Below, piece after piece: positions 44,215 through 52,926 of a stretch of DNA of 64,000 nt. Numbering within the stretch: the first letter of the stretch is position 1; the number at the start of each line of letters is the position of its first letter. The stretch is from Planococcus plakortidis (lineage in GTDB: Bacteria; Bacillota; Bacilli; Bacillales_A; Planococcaceae). The position numbers were made by a program, and so were the translations under genes. Where the stretch lies: the NCBI RefSeq assembly GCF_001687605.2, contig NZ_CP016539.2, positions 2,324,501 through 2,388,500 of the forward strand, written 5' to 3'. The notes beneath the pieces are model-generated. The model worked only from the letters and a program-made list of their open reading frames with translations, was not told the origin of the DNA and ran no database searches.

Positions 44215-44495
44215 ATTGACACGTCCTTCCTTTCGCCGGACATTCCATCCGGCAAAAGCGTTTTAAAACCAGCAAGGACTAGTATACAGTAAAAATCTGT
44301 GAAAATCTCTTTTTCACCTATCTTTATTCCTATTCCCTTTAAGATTAACCGTTACTCCAGCACTTAGATTCTTCCTTTTATTAAAAATAAATCCAAGTTG
44401 TCACCACCGAATCCCCTCAGCAAGCGCGATCCTTGCTATACTTGGAATAGGCATTTATGCATAGACACATCCCCAGTAATGAAAGGATTCTCCCC

Positions 44496-45281
44496 ATGAC
44501 CAAGAAGAAACGCAAACGCCTCCTCATCGGCATCGTCCTCGTGGCGCTGTCGCTGCCATCCATCACGCCAATGCTCATGGAAATCGCCTATAAGATCGAA
44601 ATGGGCATCCGCTACGACATCGATGAGCTGAATAGCCACCGGACCGATTACGCCGGCGCTCCGGATGATGCCAATTACTACGGGAACATCATCCGCGCCT
44701 CGCACATCACGACCGGCGAGCCCTATTTCAACGCCTGGGACAATTTGGTCCACCCGAGCGACATCCGCCTCACCGTCAACGGCGAAACGGTCGAGACACT
44801 CCACGGCTATCCGGTCCAATTGCTCCAATTCGGGGAACTCGCCGCCGAAGGCCTCGACCGCTATAATGGCGCCATCACGTACTGGACCGTCGAAGACAAG
44901 TTTACGGACAAGGATTTCTTCGCCATCGCTATCGCCCAAAACGGCTACGATATGCGCTTCCACCGCGACGGAGAAGTGATGCCCGGCTATGTGGACATCG
45001 AAGACCGGGAATTCAAGCTCATCAAGATCGCCAAGGACGGCGCCGTCTCGGAAGAGCTGTTCACCTTCAACAACAAATCCAAACTGCAGACGCAATTGAT
45101 CACCGAAGACTTCATCGGGCCGGTCCATCATTATTTGCGGCCGGGCTATCTCTATCCGACCCTGCTGTCGCTGGTGTCCCCGCAGCTCTACCCGTGGCTC
45201 ACAACAATTGCTGGAGTGGGCTTAATCCTGTTCAACTTCCCGTACCGGGGAATGAAACGTCGAAACACTGCACACAATTAA
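44496..45281 (+). CDS. Hypothetical membrane protein with one helix at each end
   Basis: About 261 residues. A basic start (MTKKKRKR) and one helix (LLIGIVLVALSLPSITPMLM) lead to an extracellular region of about 190 residues rich in beta segments (IRLTVNGETVETLHGYPVQL, YDMRFHRDGEVMPGYVDIED), closed by a C-terminal helix (LTTIAGVGLILFNFPYRGM). GAAAGGA precedes the ATG at 44496. It lies just upstream of the VanZ-like gene and probably shares its transcript. No family recognised. Confidence 0.6.
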   Translation: MTKKKRKRLLIGIVLVALSLPSITPMLMEIAYKIEMGIRYDIDELNSHRTDYAGAPDDANYYGNIIRASHITTGEPYFNAWDNLVHPSDIRLTVNGETVETLHGYPVQLLQFGELAAEGLDRYNGAITYWTVEDKFTDKDFFAIAIAQNGYDMRFHRDGEVMPGYVDIEDREFKLIKIAKDGAVSEELFTFNNKSKLQTQLITEDFIGPVHHYLRPGYLYPTLLSLVSPQLYPWLTTIAGVGLILFNFPYRGMKRRNTAHN

Positions 45282-45311
45282 ACGCATATCCACACCGGAA
45301 GGAAGAGCTGC

Positions 45312-45785
45312 ATGAAAATCAAATACATCCCGGCCCTCCTGTGGGCATTATGCATCCTGGTCGCCACCAATAATTACAATTTCACGGCACTGTTTATGAG
45401 CGACATCGACTTCCATTTCCGGCTGTTCCCGGACCTGTCGGATCTGTTCATCATAAGCGACATCCAACTCGGCTCGAAACTTTACGTGTTCCAGAAAACC
45501 GGCCATGCCCTGTCGTTCGGCATTCTTTATCTATTGCTGAATCGAGCCCTAACAGAACCGCGCGTCACCCTCATGCTGTGCAGTTTGTTCGCCTTGTTCA
45601 CCGAGTTTCTTCAATTGTTCTTCTGGCGCAGCGGCAGGCTGGTCGATGCCCTGATCGACATTGCCGGGATCTACGCGGCGTATCGCTTGGGCGAATCCGT
45701 GAAAGCGCATGGCGGCATGATTCCCGCTTTCTTCACGGCCCTGCAGAAAATCTTCACCGCCTTAGAAGGCGAGAAGCCTCATTAA
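45312..45785 (+). CDS. VanZ-like family membrane protein
   Basis: About 157 residues with four hydrophobic segments. KTGHALSFGILYLLLNRAL and ALFTEFLQLFFWRSGRLVDA, then LIDIAGIYAAYRLG are the VanZ signatures (compare the protein at 9383-9844, which has RKSAHFFAYLVLG and DEFHQLFIPGRSGEF). GGAAGGAAGAG precedes the ATG. It follows a hypothetical membrane protein by 30 bp. Confidence 0.8.
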   Translation: MKIKYIPALLWALCILVATNNYNFTALFMSDIDFHFRLFPDLSDLFIISDIQLGSKLYVFQKTGHALSFGILYLLLNRALTEPRVTLMLCSLFALFTEFLQLFFWRSGRLVDALIDIAGIYAAYRLGESVKAHGGMIPAFFTALQKIFTALEGEKPH

Positions 45786-45793
45786 CGGAACTC

Positions 45794-45835
45794 AAAAAGC
45801 CGGAAGTCTCAGTTTATGAGATTTCCGGCTTTTTT
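45794..45835. terminator. Bidirectional terminator
   Basis: AAAAAGCCGGAAGTCTCA / TGAGATTTCCGGCTTTTT stem between the convergent VanZ and HAD genes. No repeat copy is attached to it. Confidence 0.85.
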
Positions 45836-46452
45836 CAATCAAACAACTCCAACAATCCGTCAAAACTCTCAATCCGATGATCGTAGCCATTCGCATCCCC
45901 GAACCCGTATGCCGCATAGACAAACGGGATGCCAGCCAGTTCCGCGGCGTCGCGGTCGCCTTCCGTATCCCCGACATACACCGCACAGTCCACGCCGTTC
46001 CGCTCCATGAGCAATTGAATGTTCTCACCCTTAGACAAGCCCGTCCTGCCCGGGTTCTCGAAATCGACGAAATGCCTGTCCAGCCCGTGGTATTCATAGA
46101 AGCTTTCGATATAGCCTTCCTGGCAATTGCTGACGATGTATAAATTGTACTTTTGCGACAGCCGCTCCAGCACATGCTCGACGCCGGCGTAAAGCTCCCC
46201 GCCTTGCTGCCGCAAATAAACGCATTCCAGTTCGGAGGATTCTTCCGTCAGTTTGGTGCATTGCGCTTTCGAAAGATGGGGAAACAGCTTTTCCCCGACC
46301 TGATCTGCCTGCAGCCCCATGATGCCGCGCAAATCGTCTTTTGTGAGCGTCTTCTCGACGCCGTTATCCGCCAATACCTTGTTCCATACCGTGACCGACA
46401 CGTCGAGCGGATTCCAAAGCGTGCCGTCCAGGTCAAAAATGATGCTGTCCAT
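45835..46452 (-). CDS. HAD-superfamily hydrolase
   Basis: About 205 residues. HAD motifs are IIFDLDGTLWN (motif I nucleophile Asp), YIVSNCQEGY (motif II), the Lys in GLSKGENIQLLM (motif III) and VYVGDTEGDRDAAELAGIPF (motif IV). The cap is the C1 helical type, as in phosphoglycolate-phosphatase-like enzymes; the substrate is unknown. The ATG at 46452 follows GGAAGGGACG. Longer upstream frame contains repeat-derived sequence and is not coding. Confidence 0.88.
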   Translation of the reverse strand: MDSIIFDLDGTLWNPLDVSVTVWNKVLADNGVEKTLTKDDLRGIMGLQADQVGEKLFPHLSKAQCTKLTEESSELECVYLRQQGGELYAGVEHVLERLSQKYNLYIVSNCQEGYIESFYEYHGLDRHFVDFENPGRTGLSKGENIQLLMERNGVDCAVYVGDTEGDRDAAELAGIPFVYAAYGFGDANGYDHRIESFDGLLELFD

Positions 46453-46495
46453 ATGTATCGTCCCTTCCCTGCGTTTTCTCCATTCTACCGCAGCG

Positions 46496-46582
46496 AATTG
46501 TGTCGTGCACAGGGACAACACCGAACGCGAATCCCCATCCGGCGCCTTTTGGCATCGCCGAATTGTGCCGAACACAGGGACG
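46496..46582 (+). repeat. 22-bp hairpin-motif pair (65-bp period)
   Basis: Copies at 46496-46517 (TCGTG core) and 46561-46582 (CCGAA core). It ends 7 bp from the comK stop codon; no clear terminator stem follows here, and the HAD gene starts 43 bp further along. Confidence 0.85.
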
Positions 46583-46589
46583 ACCGCTT

Positions 46590-47171
46590 CTATTCCCCCG
46601 CCAAATGCTCGTAATTCACCCCGCCGGCCTGTTTCTCCAGGTGGTAGGCATTCTCCATCACCCGCTTGCCGTTTTCGAAAATGCGCTTCTGCGCTTCCAT
46701 CTTGAACTGCAGCTCGTATGCTTTTTCCATACGGCGCTGGATCGACTTCTTGCTGCCATCGAGGATGATCGAACAGCCGTTGCTCAACGCCACTTTCGTC
46801 CGGTTGCCTTCCAGGCTGTAGCATTCCATGATGTGCTGCAAGGACAGCCAGACGCAGCCATCCAATAGCGCCGACTGGCTCGGCAATAATATGATCCCTT
46901 TATCCCGGTCGATGATGATCGGGTTCTTGTTAAGCTTCCCGAGAATCGCCGCAGAGCCTTCCACGGCGCCGCGCATGCTCGAGCCGCGGAAACGCAAATT
47001 GGTGTCGATCAAATCGAACGGCTTCGAGTCTATGTGGATCTTTCCGCCCGTATGGTAAATCATCGAATTCAAGCAACCATGTTCATCATAGTCCGGCAAA
47101 ATCAAGACGGTATCTTGCCCGATTTCTTTTTCCATGTTCATTTCCAACTTGAAATTCTTGCGCTTTGTCAT
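46590..47171 (-). CDS. comK: Competence transcription factor ComK
   Basis: About 193 residues. The pattern of ComK is recognisable: DTVLILPDYDEHGCLNSMIY, LIDTNLRFRGSSMRGAVEG, KNPIIIDRDKGIILLPSQSA, CVWLSLQHIMECYS and TKVALSNGCSIILD, which parallel the Bacillus protein block by block. ComK binds A/T-rich boxes in pairs to activate DNA-uptake genes. AAAAGGGGATAG precedes the ATG at 47171. Presence of the gene suggests competence potential but not activity. Confidence 0.85.
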   Translation of the reverse strand: MTKRKNFKLEMNMEKEIGQDTVLILPDYDEHGCLNSMIYHTGGKIHIDSKPFDLIDTNLRFRGSSMRGAVEGSAAILGKLNKNPIIIDRDKGIILLPSQSALLDGCVWLSLQHIMECYSLEGNRTKVALSNGCSIILDGSKKSIQRRMEKAYELQFKMEAQKRIFENGKRVMENAYHLEKQAGGVNYEHLAGE

Positions 47172-47775
47172 TTTTCTATCCCCTTTTGTGATTAATGGTG
47201 TCTTTCTTAACCGAAAAAGGAGTATACTAACTAATAGTTGGTACACTCCAACTGCTTGCCTCCGGATGCCTGTCGGCCAAGACTATCGCATCCGGAGGTT
47301 TCTTTTTGTCTTTCTCCCCTTTGAAGCGAACACAGCACACCTCCCAAAAACCGATTTTCCGTCAGTGTCGAGAACAGCTTTCCGCTTCCACGACATGCCG
47401 CAATGCCTATCACGCCATATCATCTTCTTCCACGTTTAAATGAACCTTCGCCAGCCAAACACCCCTGGCCTTCCGTCTATCCAACCGGGCCCAGCAGCCA
47501 TCGACCCACGCCATGCATGGCATTTCCTCCAGCCGCTGAAGCGGAATTAATTTGTCACTCTATTCTAACTTTAATCATTATATAGTTTATTGGTATTACT
47601 TGTATACAATTAATTTCCTATTTTTTATGAAAATTTACACTACATCATGAAGCCCTTAATTACCTTCAAAACAGATCATTTGTATGCATCATTTGGTCAT
47701 TATTTGCCGCCTTTTTGCTAAAAATAACCGCATTTTCACAGCTGCGGCCTGTTTCGGCTTTCGATATTTCATTAA
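47172..47775. other. Gene-free region upstream of comK
   Basis: I see no convincing gene on either strand. ATAGTTGGTACACTCCAACT near 47234-47253 is a weak symmetric stretch close to the comK leader. The right part is AT-rich. Confidence 0.4.
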
Positions 47776-47894
47776 AAAAGTCTGCTTTTAGCAGACTAAT
47801 TGTTTGGCACACAGGAACAAAATCAGACTCCTGATCTAACAAATTCCGACCTGACAAGATTTCCGTTGTCAGAATCGTTCCGGACATAGGGACA
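47776..47894 (+). repeat. Hairpin plus variant 22-bp motif pair (75-bp period)
   Basis: A stem AAGTCTGC / GCAGACT (47779-47796) runs into a variant copy at 47798-47819 and a second at 47873-47894 that begins AATCGTTC. Starts are 75 bp apart. The pair at 48368 has the same period and the same AATCGTTC second copy, so the two form a subfamily. Confidence 0.7.
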
Positions 47895-47990
47895 TGACGC
47901 TCCCAGTTTTCGGGTATAGAAAAAAGAAACAAAAAACACCATCGCCGAATAAACAGCATTGGCATCGGGCCCAGGAGATGTATCCACCAT

Positions 47991-48254
47991 GCCATAAAAA
48001 AAGGAAACGCTTCTTCTTCGGACATCGAGTTCACTTCAAAAAACCACGAACTGATCATCCACAACCGTTATAAGTTCTATTATAATGTCAACGATGTCCT
48101 GATCGCGGTTTGGTTCATCCTGGGCAGCCTTCTGTTCTTTTGGAAGGAAACAGAAACGATAGCGATTTGGTTCTTCCTGTTCGGAAGCATCAAGCTGCTC
48201 ATTCGCCCTTTAATGCGCATATTCAGTGAAATCCATTTAAAGAACATCCGTTGA
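47991..48254 (+). pseudogene. YrhK-domain gene remnant without start codon
   Basis: The frame reads from IKKGNASSSDIEFTSKNHEL into IIHNRYKFYYNVNDVLIAVW, FILGSLLFFWKETETIAIWF and FLFGSIKLLIRPLMRIFSEI, ending KNIR-TGA at 48252-48254. This is the whole YrhK-type module (two helices, RYxxYYxxND and SIxLLIRP). Upstream in frame no ATG, GTG or TTG is found, so the 5' end seems lost. It lies between two units of the 75-bp repeat subfamily, which may have caused the loss. An alternative minus-strand frame here is less convincing. Confidence 0.5.
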
Positions 48255-48325
48255 AACACCGGCTCCGGCGACAGCTCGGGGCCCTGAAGGAGTCTTCTGA
48301 ACCACCCCGTTAAGTTTGCCACTGG

Positions 48326-48362
48326 AAAAGCCAGCAACCGGTCAACCGGTTGCTGGCTTTTC
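48326..48362 (-). terminator. Terminator hairpin next to a repeat pair
   Basis: AAAAGCCAGCAACCGG / CCGGTTGCTGGCTTTT stem; lies 6 bp before the repeat copy at 48368 and ends the truncated PrpR_N gene on the minus strand. Confidence 0.8.
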
Positions 48363-48367
48363 GCTCG

Positions 48368-48464
48368 AATTGTGCGGAACACAGGGACAAAACCAGACCG
48401 CTCTCCCGCCAAACCCCTGCATATCAGCATCCATATTGTCAAAATCGTTCCGAACACAGGGACC
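48368..48464 (+). repeat. 22-bp motif pair inside a gene (75-bp period)
   Basis: Copies at 48368-48389 and 48443-48464 (second begins AATCGTTC). It directly follows codon 85 of the PrpR_N-domain gene on the minus strand and is translated as VPVFGTI and VPVFRTI in the extended frame. Confidence 0.85.
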
Positions 48465-48721
48465 CGCACTAAATCATAGCCCGATATATGTATTTCTACC
48501 ACCGGAAGCGACACCGCTTCGCGAATCATTTTCGCCGTACCGCCGCGGCTAATCAACACATCCGCCCCGTTCAGCTCCATCTCTAAAGCCAGTGCAACAC
48601 CCGCCTCCAAGTTCCCGACAGCACGCGTAATCTGTAAATCATCCTGCTCCATCGCCAACTCGTCTATCAGCGGCATCATCGCTTCGTACGGGGAAATGAA
48701 TCCTACCTTAACTTTCCGCAT
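48465..48721 (-). pseudogene. PrpR N-terminal-domain regulator truncated by a repeat
   Basis: From the ATG at 48721 (behind GGAGG) the protein reads MRKVKVGFISPYEAMMPLID, ITRAVGNLEAGVALALEMEL, ADVLISRGGTAKMIREAVS and PVVEIHISGYDLV, the first half of a PrpR_N sensor domain found in sigma-54 activators. At about codon 85 it enters the 22-bp repeat pair. The frame stays open to 48080, but everything beyond is repeat and antisense to the YrhK remnant. A full activator would need about 500 more residues. It is most likely a dead fragment. Confidence 0.65.
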
Positions 48722-48830
48722 TATGTACCTCCACTTTTTCAATCCTTTGCCTTATTTTAGCAAAGTCACAGGATGCGGTATACTTCCCGGTTCAAAATTA
48801 AACCATAAGGGAAAAACACGAATGCATGAA

Positions 48831-48869
48831 AATAACCGCCAGCTGAGCTGTCAGCTGGCGGTTATTTAT
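48831..48869 (-). terminator. Terminator of the NRPS operon
   Basis: AATAACCGCCAGCTGA / TCAGCTGGCGGTTATT stem, beyond the regulator stop and a single repeat copy; suits the end of the long minus-strand operon. Confidence 0.75.
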
Positions 48870-48873
48870 GAAG

Positions 48874-48897
48874 AATTGTGTCGTGCGCAGGGAGACA
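48874..48897 (+). repeat. Single 22-bp hairpin motif
   Basis: AATTGTGTCGTGCGCAGGGA, then GACA: one slightly altered copy with no partner at 65 bp. It lies between the terminator stem and the stop codon (48916) of the regulator gene. Confidence 0.7.
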
Positions 48898-48915
48898 ACC
48901 ACAACCAACCAAACC

Positions 48916-49446
48916 CTATGGAATGATGACGACCGATACGGTTCGGTCCTTGCTTTCTTCACTTTTTGGAACTTTGTAGTACTTTTCCAGGAGCGAACTC
49001 AATTCCAATTGGAACTCGTTAAATGCTTCATCTGTCAGATCCATTTTGACTAAGGAAAATGTTGACTGGTCCTGGAAGTTTTCTGCGATGCTGGTTTCAT
49101 GATAATTTTTGTAGTTTTGCAAAATATACATGAAGTAATAAGTCACAAAGTTGATTTTCTGAGTATAGCTGGCGGAATTCCAATCTTCTTCACTGATTTT
49201 GTATCCAGCCGTATTCAGTGCATATAATTTCTCTTCGACTTTTCCGATGCGCTGATTGCCCACTACTTTTAAGAGTTGATCATCGACCATTGAATTGACT
49301 TGCCGATACAATGTCGCTTGCGGCACTTCTTTGAGCAGTTTGTTAAGTTGCATGATAGAAAGGCCTTCTTCGATATTTATTAGTTCCAGCGCTATTTTAA
49401 ATCTGACTTGATTTTTGAATAAATCAAATTCCATGTGGTTATACAC
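48916..49446 (-). CDS. Winged-helix transcriptional regulator, last gene of the NRPS operon
   Basis: About 176 residues. The N-terminal 80 residues form an ArsR/PadR-like winged helix (FKIALELINIEEGLSIMQLN, KLLKEVPQATLYRQVNSMVD, DQLLKVVGNQRIGKVEEKLY). The rest is an alpha-helical dimer or sensor part (FVTYYFMYILQNYKNYHETS, FNEFQLELSSLLEKYYKVP). AAAGGAT precedes the ATG. It is placed directly after the A-T protein and could control the NRPS or the divergent exporters; the ligand is unknown. More AT-rich than core genes, as is the rest of the cluster. Confidence 0.7.
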   Translation of the reverse strand: MYNHMEFDLFKNQVRFKIALELINIEEGLSIMQLNKLLKEVPQATLYRQVNSMVDDQLLKVVGNQRIGKVEEKLYALNTAGYKISEEDWNSASYTQKINFVTYYFMYILQNYKNYHETSIAENFQDQSTFSLVKMDLTDEAFNEFQLELSSLLEKYYKVPKSEESKDRTVSVVIIP

Positions 49447-49463
49447 CTTTATCCTTTCTGTAG

Positions 49464-50225
49464 TTAGCTATATATTTCCGCTTCCAGCTTGCCGATTTCA
49501 TCTAACGTATATATGTCCAGCAATGAAATTTCTTTCTTTTCGTTTTCTTCGATCCAGTTTTTGATTTTGACCAGCTGGATCGAATCAACGCCCAGTTCAA
49601 ACAAAGAATCGTTGCAGCCGATCAATTCCACGCCGAACACTTCCTTCAGCATTGTTCTAAAGGCGCTGTCCGTTTCCGAAGTTTGATCAGCCGCTATTAC
49701 CCCTCGTTCGTCATAAGATTGCTGCGCAATAAAAGTTAATTTGCTGGTGTCAACTTTCCCGTTATTTGTTAACGGGAACTTCTCCAGGCTATAAAACAAA
49801 TGTGGTATTTCATACAGTGTCAGGTAGTCACTTAGCTCACTTCTGGCTTTTGAAATATCCATTGCTTTTTCACTTTCGTAAACTAAAGCCAGTTTATCTT
49901 TGTCCTTTTCATCTTGGATGATCACGACTTTGTTTTTCATCCCAAACAAATTAAGGAATGTGTTGGATATTTGAGACAAGCTGATACGATACCCGTTGAC
50001 CTTCGCCTGAGAATCTTTTCTGCCGATGAATTTTACATAATCGGGTGAGACAAATGTTCCAATGTCCCCCGTTAAGTATAAACATCCGAGTTGTGGATGG
50101 TCAATGAAGGCAGTGGAAGTCTTGGACTCGTCATTGACATATCCAAGTGCTACGCCGTCGCCTCCAATAGCGATCTGCCCTTCTTCTCCGTAAGCGCATA
50201 ATCCATTCGATGGTTTAATATCCAT
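49464..50225 (-). CDS. NRPS A-T protein, C-terminal segment after frameshift
   Basis: This frame holds the end of an adenylation domain and a carrier domain: GEEGQIAIGGDGVALGYVND (A7-type), LYLTGDIGTF, FIGRKDSQAKVNGYRISL (A8), FPLTNNGKVDTSKL with the A10 Lys, then the thiolation motif LFELGVDSIQLVKI whose Ser takes phosphopantetheine. It continues the gene at 50150-51208: a missing base near 50196-50203 (GATTATGC, expected GATTTATGC) breaks the frame. Without that change the two parts make one protein of about 580 residues. Confidence 0.75.
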   Translation of the reverse strand: MDIKPSNGLCAYGEEGQIAIGGDGVALGYVNDESKTSTAFIDHPQLGCLYLTGDIGTFVSPDYVKFIGRKDSQAKVNGYRISLSQISNTFLNLFGMKNKVVIIQDEKDKDKLALVYESEKAMDISKARSELSDYLTLYEIPHLFYSLEKFPLTNNGKVDTSKLTFIAQQSYDERGVIAADQTSETDSAFRTMLKEVFGVELIGCNDSLFELGVDSIQLVKIKNWIEENEKKEISLLDIYTLDEIGKLEAEIYS

Positions 50226-51208
50226 ATGCTTTGATTGGCCATCGGGTATCCATAGGGAATAAACGAATGATTATTGATGTTATTAGGAGTGATGTTATAC
50301 AAAATGGACCAAATCGAACATTCGGTTGCTCCGCCTAAGCTATACACACCTGCCTTACCGAAAGTATCGAGTGTAGTTTGAGCCAAATCTTTGGATACAA
50401 AGTCTCCACTCATTAAGCAGACCCTCATATTATTTTTGGCCCGCTCACTTAACTTTATCTCCCTCAGAAAGTAGTCCATCACACTCGGAACAGAATTCCA
50501 GATAGTGACGTGACGATTTTCAATAACTCGGCCGATATCAGCAAAATCTCGTTGATCCTTTACCAGATGCAAAGTTCCGCCTGTCAATGCGGCTCCAAAA
50601 ACATCAAATACAGACAGATCAAAACAGAGAGAAGCCAAGCACAGAAACCCATCGTATTGAGTCAATTGCATCCGCTCTTTCATATCCATTAAGGTGTTAT
50701 ACACTTGGTAATGGCTTTCTACTACCCCCTTAGGTTCCCCTGTGCTTCCGCTGGTGAACATAATATAGGCCAATTGATCGCCATCGCTCATTTTTTCCTG
50801 AAACGGCAATTTGACATCTCTTCCATGAAGTACGGTCAATTCGCCGCCATCAAAGAGATAACGGGCTTCGGTCTTATCGAGAATCTGTTGCTTTCTGGAT
50901 GGCGGAGCTGATGGATCGATCGGGATGTAATAATTCCCGGATAGAAAAACCGCATAAAGCTGAGTAATCGTTGAAATGCTGCGGTGTGCCATTACTGCGA
51001 CCGGTTGTCCTGTTGCATCAAACTGTTCGGCTAACGAGACAGACGCCTCAAGCAATTCACCGTAAGTTAGCTGATCATCAGCGTCCTGGATTGCTATGTG
51101 TTGTTCATATATTCGAACTGCATCCACCAATAATTCATGGAGCTTTTTCTTTGGAAACTCGGCATGTGTTCCATTATAGGCATCCAAATAATCATTAGTA
51201 TAAATCAT
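50150..51208 (-). CDS. NRPS adenylation domain (predicted cysteine), N-terminal segment before frameshift
   Basis: The ATG at 51208 (MIYTNDYLDA) follows GGGGG and overlaps the thioesterase stop by 14 nt. Core motifs: TYGELLEAS, AYIMFTSGSTGEPKGVVESH (A3), LASLCFDLSVFDVFGA (A4), WNSVPSVMDYF, VCLMSGDFVS and SLGGATECSIWSI (A5). Aligned by eye to GrsA the specificity residues read D-L-F-N-L-S-L-I-W, almost the cysteine code D-L-Y-N-L-S-L-I-W-K. The enzyme should form cysteinyl-AMP and load a carrier. After about 50200 the frame is wrong (ends KKGRSLLEATA); the rest is in the segment 49464-50225. Confidence 0.8.
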   Translation of the reverse strand: MIYTNDYLDAYNGTHAEFPKKKLHELLVDAVRIYEQHIAIQDADDQLTYGELLEASVSLAEQFDATGQPVAVMAHRSISTITQLYAVFLSGNYYIPIDPSAPPSRKQQILDKTEARYLFDGGELTVLHGRDVKLPFQEKMSDGDQLAYIMFTSGSTGEPKGVVESHYQVYNTLMDMKERMQLTQYDGFLCLASLCFDLSVFDVFGAALTGGTLHLVKDQRDFADIGRVIENRHVTIWNSVPSVMDYFLREIKLSERAKNNMRVCLMSGDFVSKDLAQTTLDTFGKAGVYSLGGATECSIWSILYNITPNNINNHSFIPYGYPMANQSIWILNHRMDYALTEKKGRSLLEATA

Positions 51209-51947
51209 CTCGTTCCCCCCGATATGCATTCCGGCATACATGCAATTGACGTTCCAGGTCATGCAAGTCCCCGAATACTTGATTGATGAAAAAATGGCCG
51301 CCTTCAAAATCAGTGATGGTGCAACGTCCGGCAGTTACCTGATGCCACTTTCGGACTTCGCTTGCAGAAATCATGGCATCATCTTTTCCACACCACACTG
51401 CAATATCTGTTTCAATGCTTGCTGAACAGCCATCTTGGAAATAATGCTTCAATAACGAAAAGTCATCTTTCAATATTTTGGCGTAGTAGTGGATCAGTTC
51501 TTCGTTTTGAAGCACTTCATCAGGCGTTCCTCCCATACTTTTTAAATATGAAAGAGTTGCCTGATACGTCATCTCTTTCTCGTACAACTGTGCTTGCACG
51601 CTACCGGGCGGAATTTGGCCGCTGACAATGAGCTTTTCGGGCAGTTTCAACTGCAGTCGTTCAATATACGCACAAGTCTCATAGGCAATGAACGCTCCCA
51701 TGCTATGGCCGAACAATAGATACGGCTTGGCAAAATCGATGGTTTTCACAATTTCCTCAACCACATCCTGCATTTTATAGCCTGACTCTGCATACCTCCG
51801 TGCTCTTCCAGGCATTTCGTAACTGAGCAACTCATAGCCGCTCAACTTTTTCATTTGCTGGTAACTGTTTAGAGAACCCGCTGCATAAGGGACGGCCAAA
51901 AGCTGGACAGTTTCTAGTATCGGCTCAGAACGTTTTTTAAGAAACAT
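51195..51947 (-). CDS. Type II thioesterase of the NRPS operon
   Basis: About 250 residues of alpha/beta-hydrolase fold. Motifs: LLAVPYAAGSLNSYQQMKKL (oxyanion region), LLFGHSMGAFIAYETCAYIE (GxSxG nucleophile), VWCGKDDAMISASEV (Asp) and FEGGHFFINQV (His). Such GrsT/SrfAD-type enzymes clear misprimed or stalled acyl groups from carrier domains. The gene overlaps the reductase segment upstream (33 nt) and the A-T gene downstream (14 nt), so it is translationally coupled in one operon. Confidence 0.88.
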   Translation of the reverse strand: MFLKKRSEPILETVQLLAVPYAAGSLNSYQQMKKLSGYELLSYEMPGRARRYAESGYKMQDVVEEIVKTIDFAKPYLLFGHSMGAFIAYETCAYIERLQLKLPEKLIVSGQIPPGSVQAQLYEKEMTYQATLSYLKSMGGTPDEVLQNEELIHYYAKILKDDFSLLKHYFQDGCSASIETDIAVWCGKDDAMISASEVRKWHQVTAGRCTITDFEGGHFFINQVFGDLHDLERQLHVCRNAYRGERDDLY

Positions 51948-52834
51948 TTGATTACCTCATCTGATATGGAATTTTTGATCGTAATTCGGGACTGATAGTT
52001 TTTGTCCGGAGAGTTTTCCGTAACGACGCTATTTTCTTCTGGCTCGTAAAAGACGTTTTCTCTAAACAATGGGATTAACACCTTGATTTGATTCCACTCC
52101 TGATCGTTTTCTGCTGCATCCATCCATTGTTCATATGGAACCATTTCAATTTTTTTGCTGCTTACCTCTTCAAGCAATTCAACGCAGCGCCCGAACGTAA
52201 CCAAACTCTCTGAGAAATAATTGATGATGTGGTTGTCATTTCGCGAATCTGCATTTTTCAGCAAGGCTTCCACTACTACGTTGACGGGTGTCAAATCCGT
52301 TTCGAACTCCAAAAACTCTTGCGGGCAGCAGCCCAATTGATGAATGGAGACCAACAGCCTCCAGAACAGGTCGTTATCAGGCACAGCGTAGTTCCGGTCA
52401 TTGCCCGCAATTCTGCCCAACCGTTGAATGCTGACACCGTTGCGCTTGTCCCGGTATCCCCTCAAATATTGCTCGGCCAGAACTTTGCTTTTCACATAGC
52501 TGATTGGGGCTAATTCGAGATCTTCAATGACATAATGGTCATGGCCAAGCACTGACAATGTGGAGATGTGGTTCACTTTTTTCAAGTGGCCCATTTGCGC
52601 GAATTTCATCACATGATTCAAGCCTAGAAGGTTTACATCGAGCGAGTCTTTAAGGGATGCCATAAAGTTTATGTTTCCGGTACTGTTGTATATCTCGGAA
52701 ATATCCGCTGCCAATTGTTGATATACTTCTGGAGCCAAGCCCAGATTCTCCTGCTGCAAGTCGCCGCAGTAGACAATGAGCTGATTCAGCGGCAAGTCTT
52801 GCGAAGGATCTTTGATTTCCTTTAGTTTATCCAC
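51914..52834 (-). CDS. NRPS thioester-reductase domain, C-terminal segment of the C-T-R protein
   Basis: This frame carries the body of an R domain of the extended SDR type: LIVYCGDLQQENLGL, HISTLSVLGHD, the Tyr-x3-Lys pair in ISYVKSKVLAEQYLRG, and RLGRIAGNDRN. In-frame coding begins further upstream at about 52940 (VGSELIYQLLSKGKTVYCVV). R domains release the thioester-bound chain as an aldehyde or alcohol using NADPH. It is cut from the preceding segment by a missing base in the C run at 52940-52944 (five instead of six). Confidence 0.78.
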   Translation of the reverse strand: MDKLKEIKDPSQDLPLNQLIVYCGDLQQENLGLAPEVYQQLAADISEIYNSTGNINFMASLKDSLDVNLLGLNHVMKFAQMGHLKKVNHISTLSVLGHDHYVIEDLELAPISYVKSKVLAEQYLRGYRDKRNGVSIQRLGRIAGNDRNYAVPDNDLFWRLLVSIHQLGCCPQEFLEFETDLTPVNVVVEALLKNADSRNDNHIINYFSESLVTFGRCVELLEEVSSKKIEMVPYEQWMDAAENDQEWNQIKVLIPLFRENVFYEPEENSVVTENSPDKNYQSRITIKNSISDEVIKCFLKNVLSRY

Positions 52835-52926
52835 TACACGGCCATAGGCTTCAAAATCGTTTCTCGCCCTGACTACGCAATAGACCGTTTTTCCTTTTGA
52901 CAGCAGCTGATAGATTAATTCACTGC

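Noticed and set aside
47666..48064. 132-residue minus-strand frame with MSEEEAFPFFMAWW
   Set aside because: Weak ribosome site, second half is repeat sequence, and it is antisense to a recognisable YrhK module. A small real peptide cannot be fully excluded.
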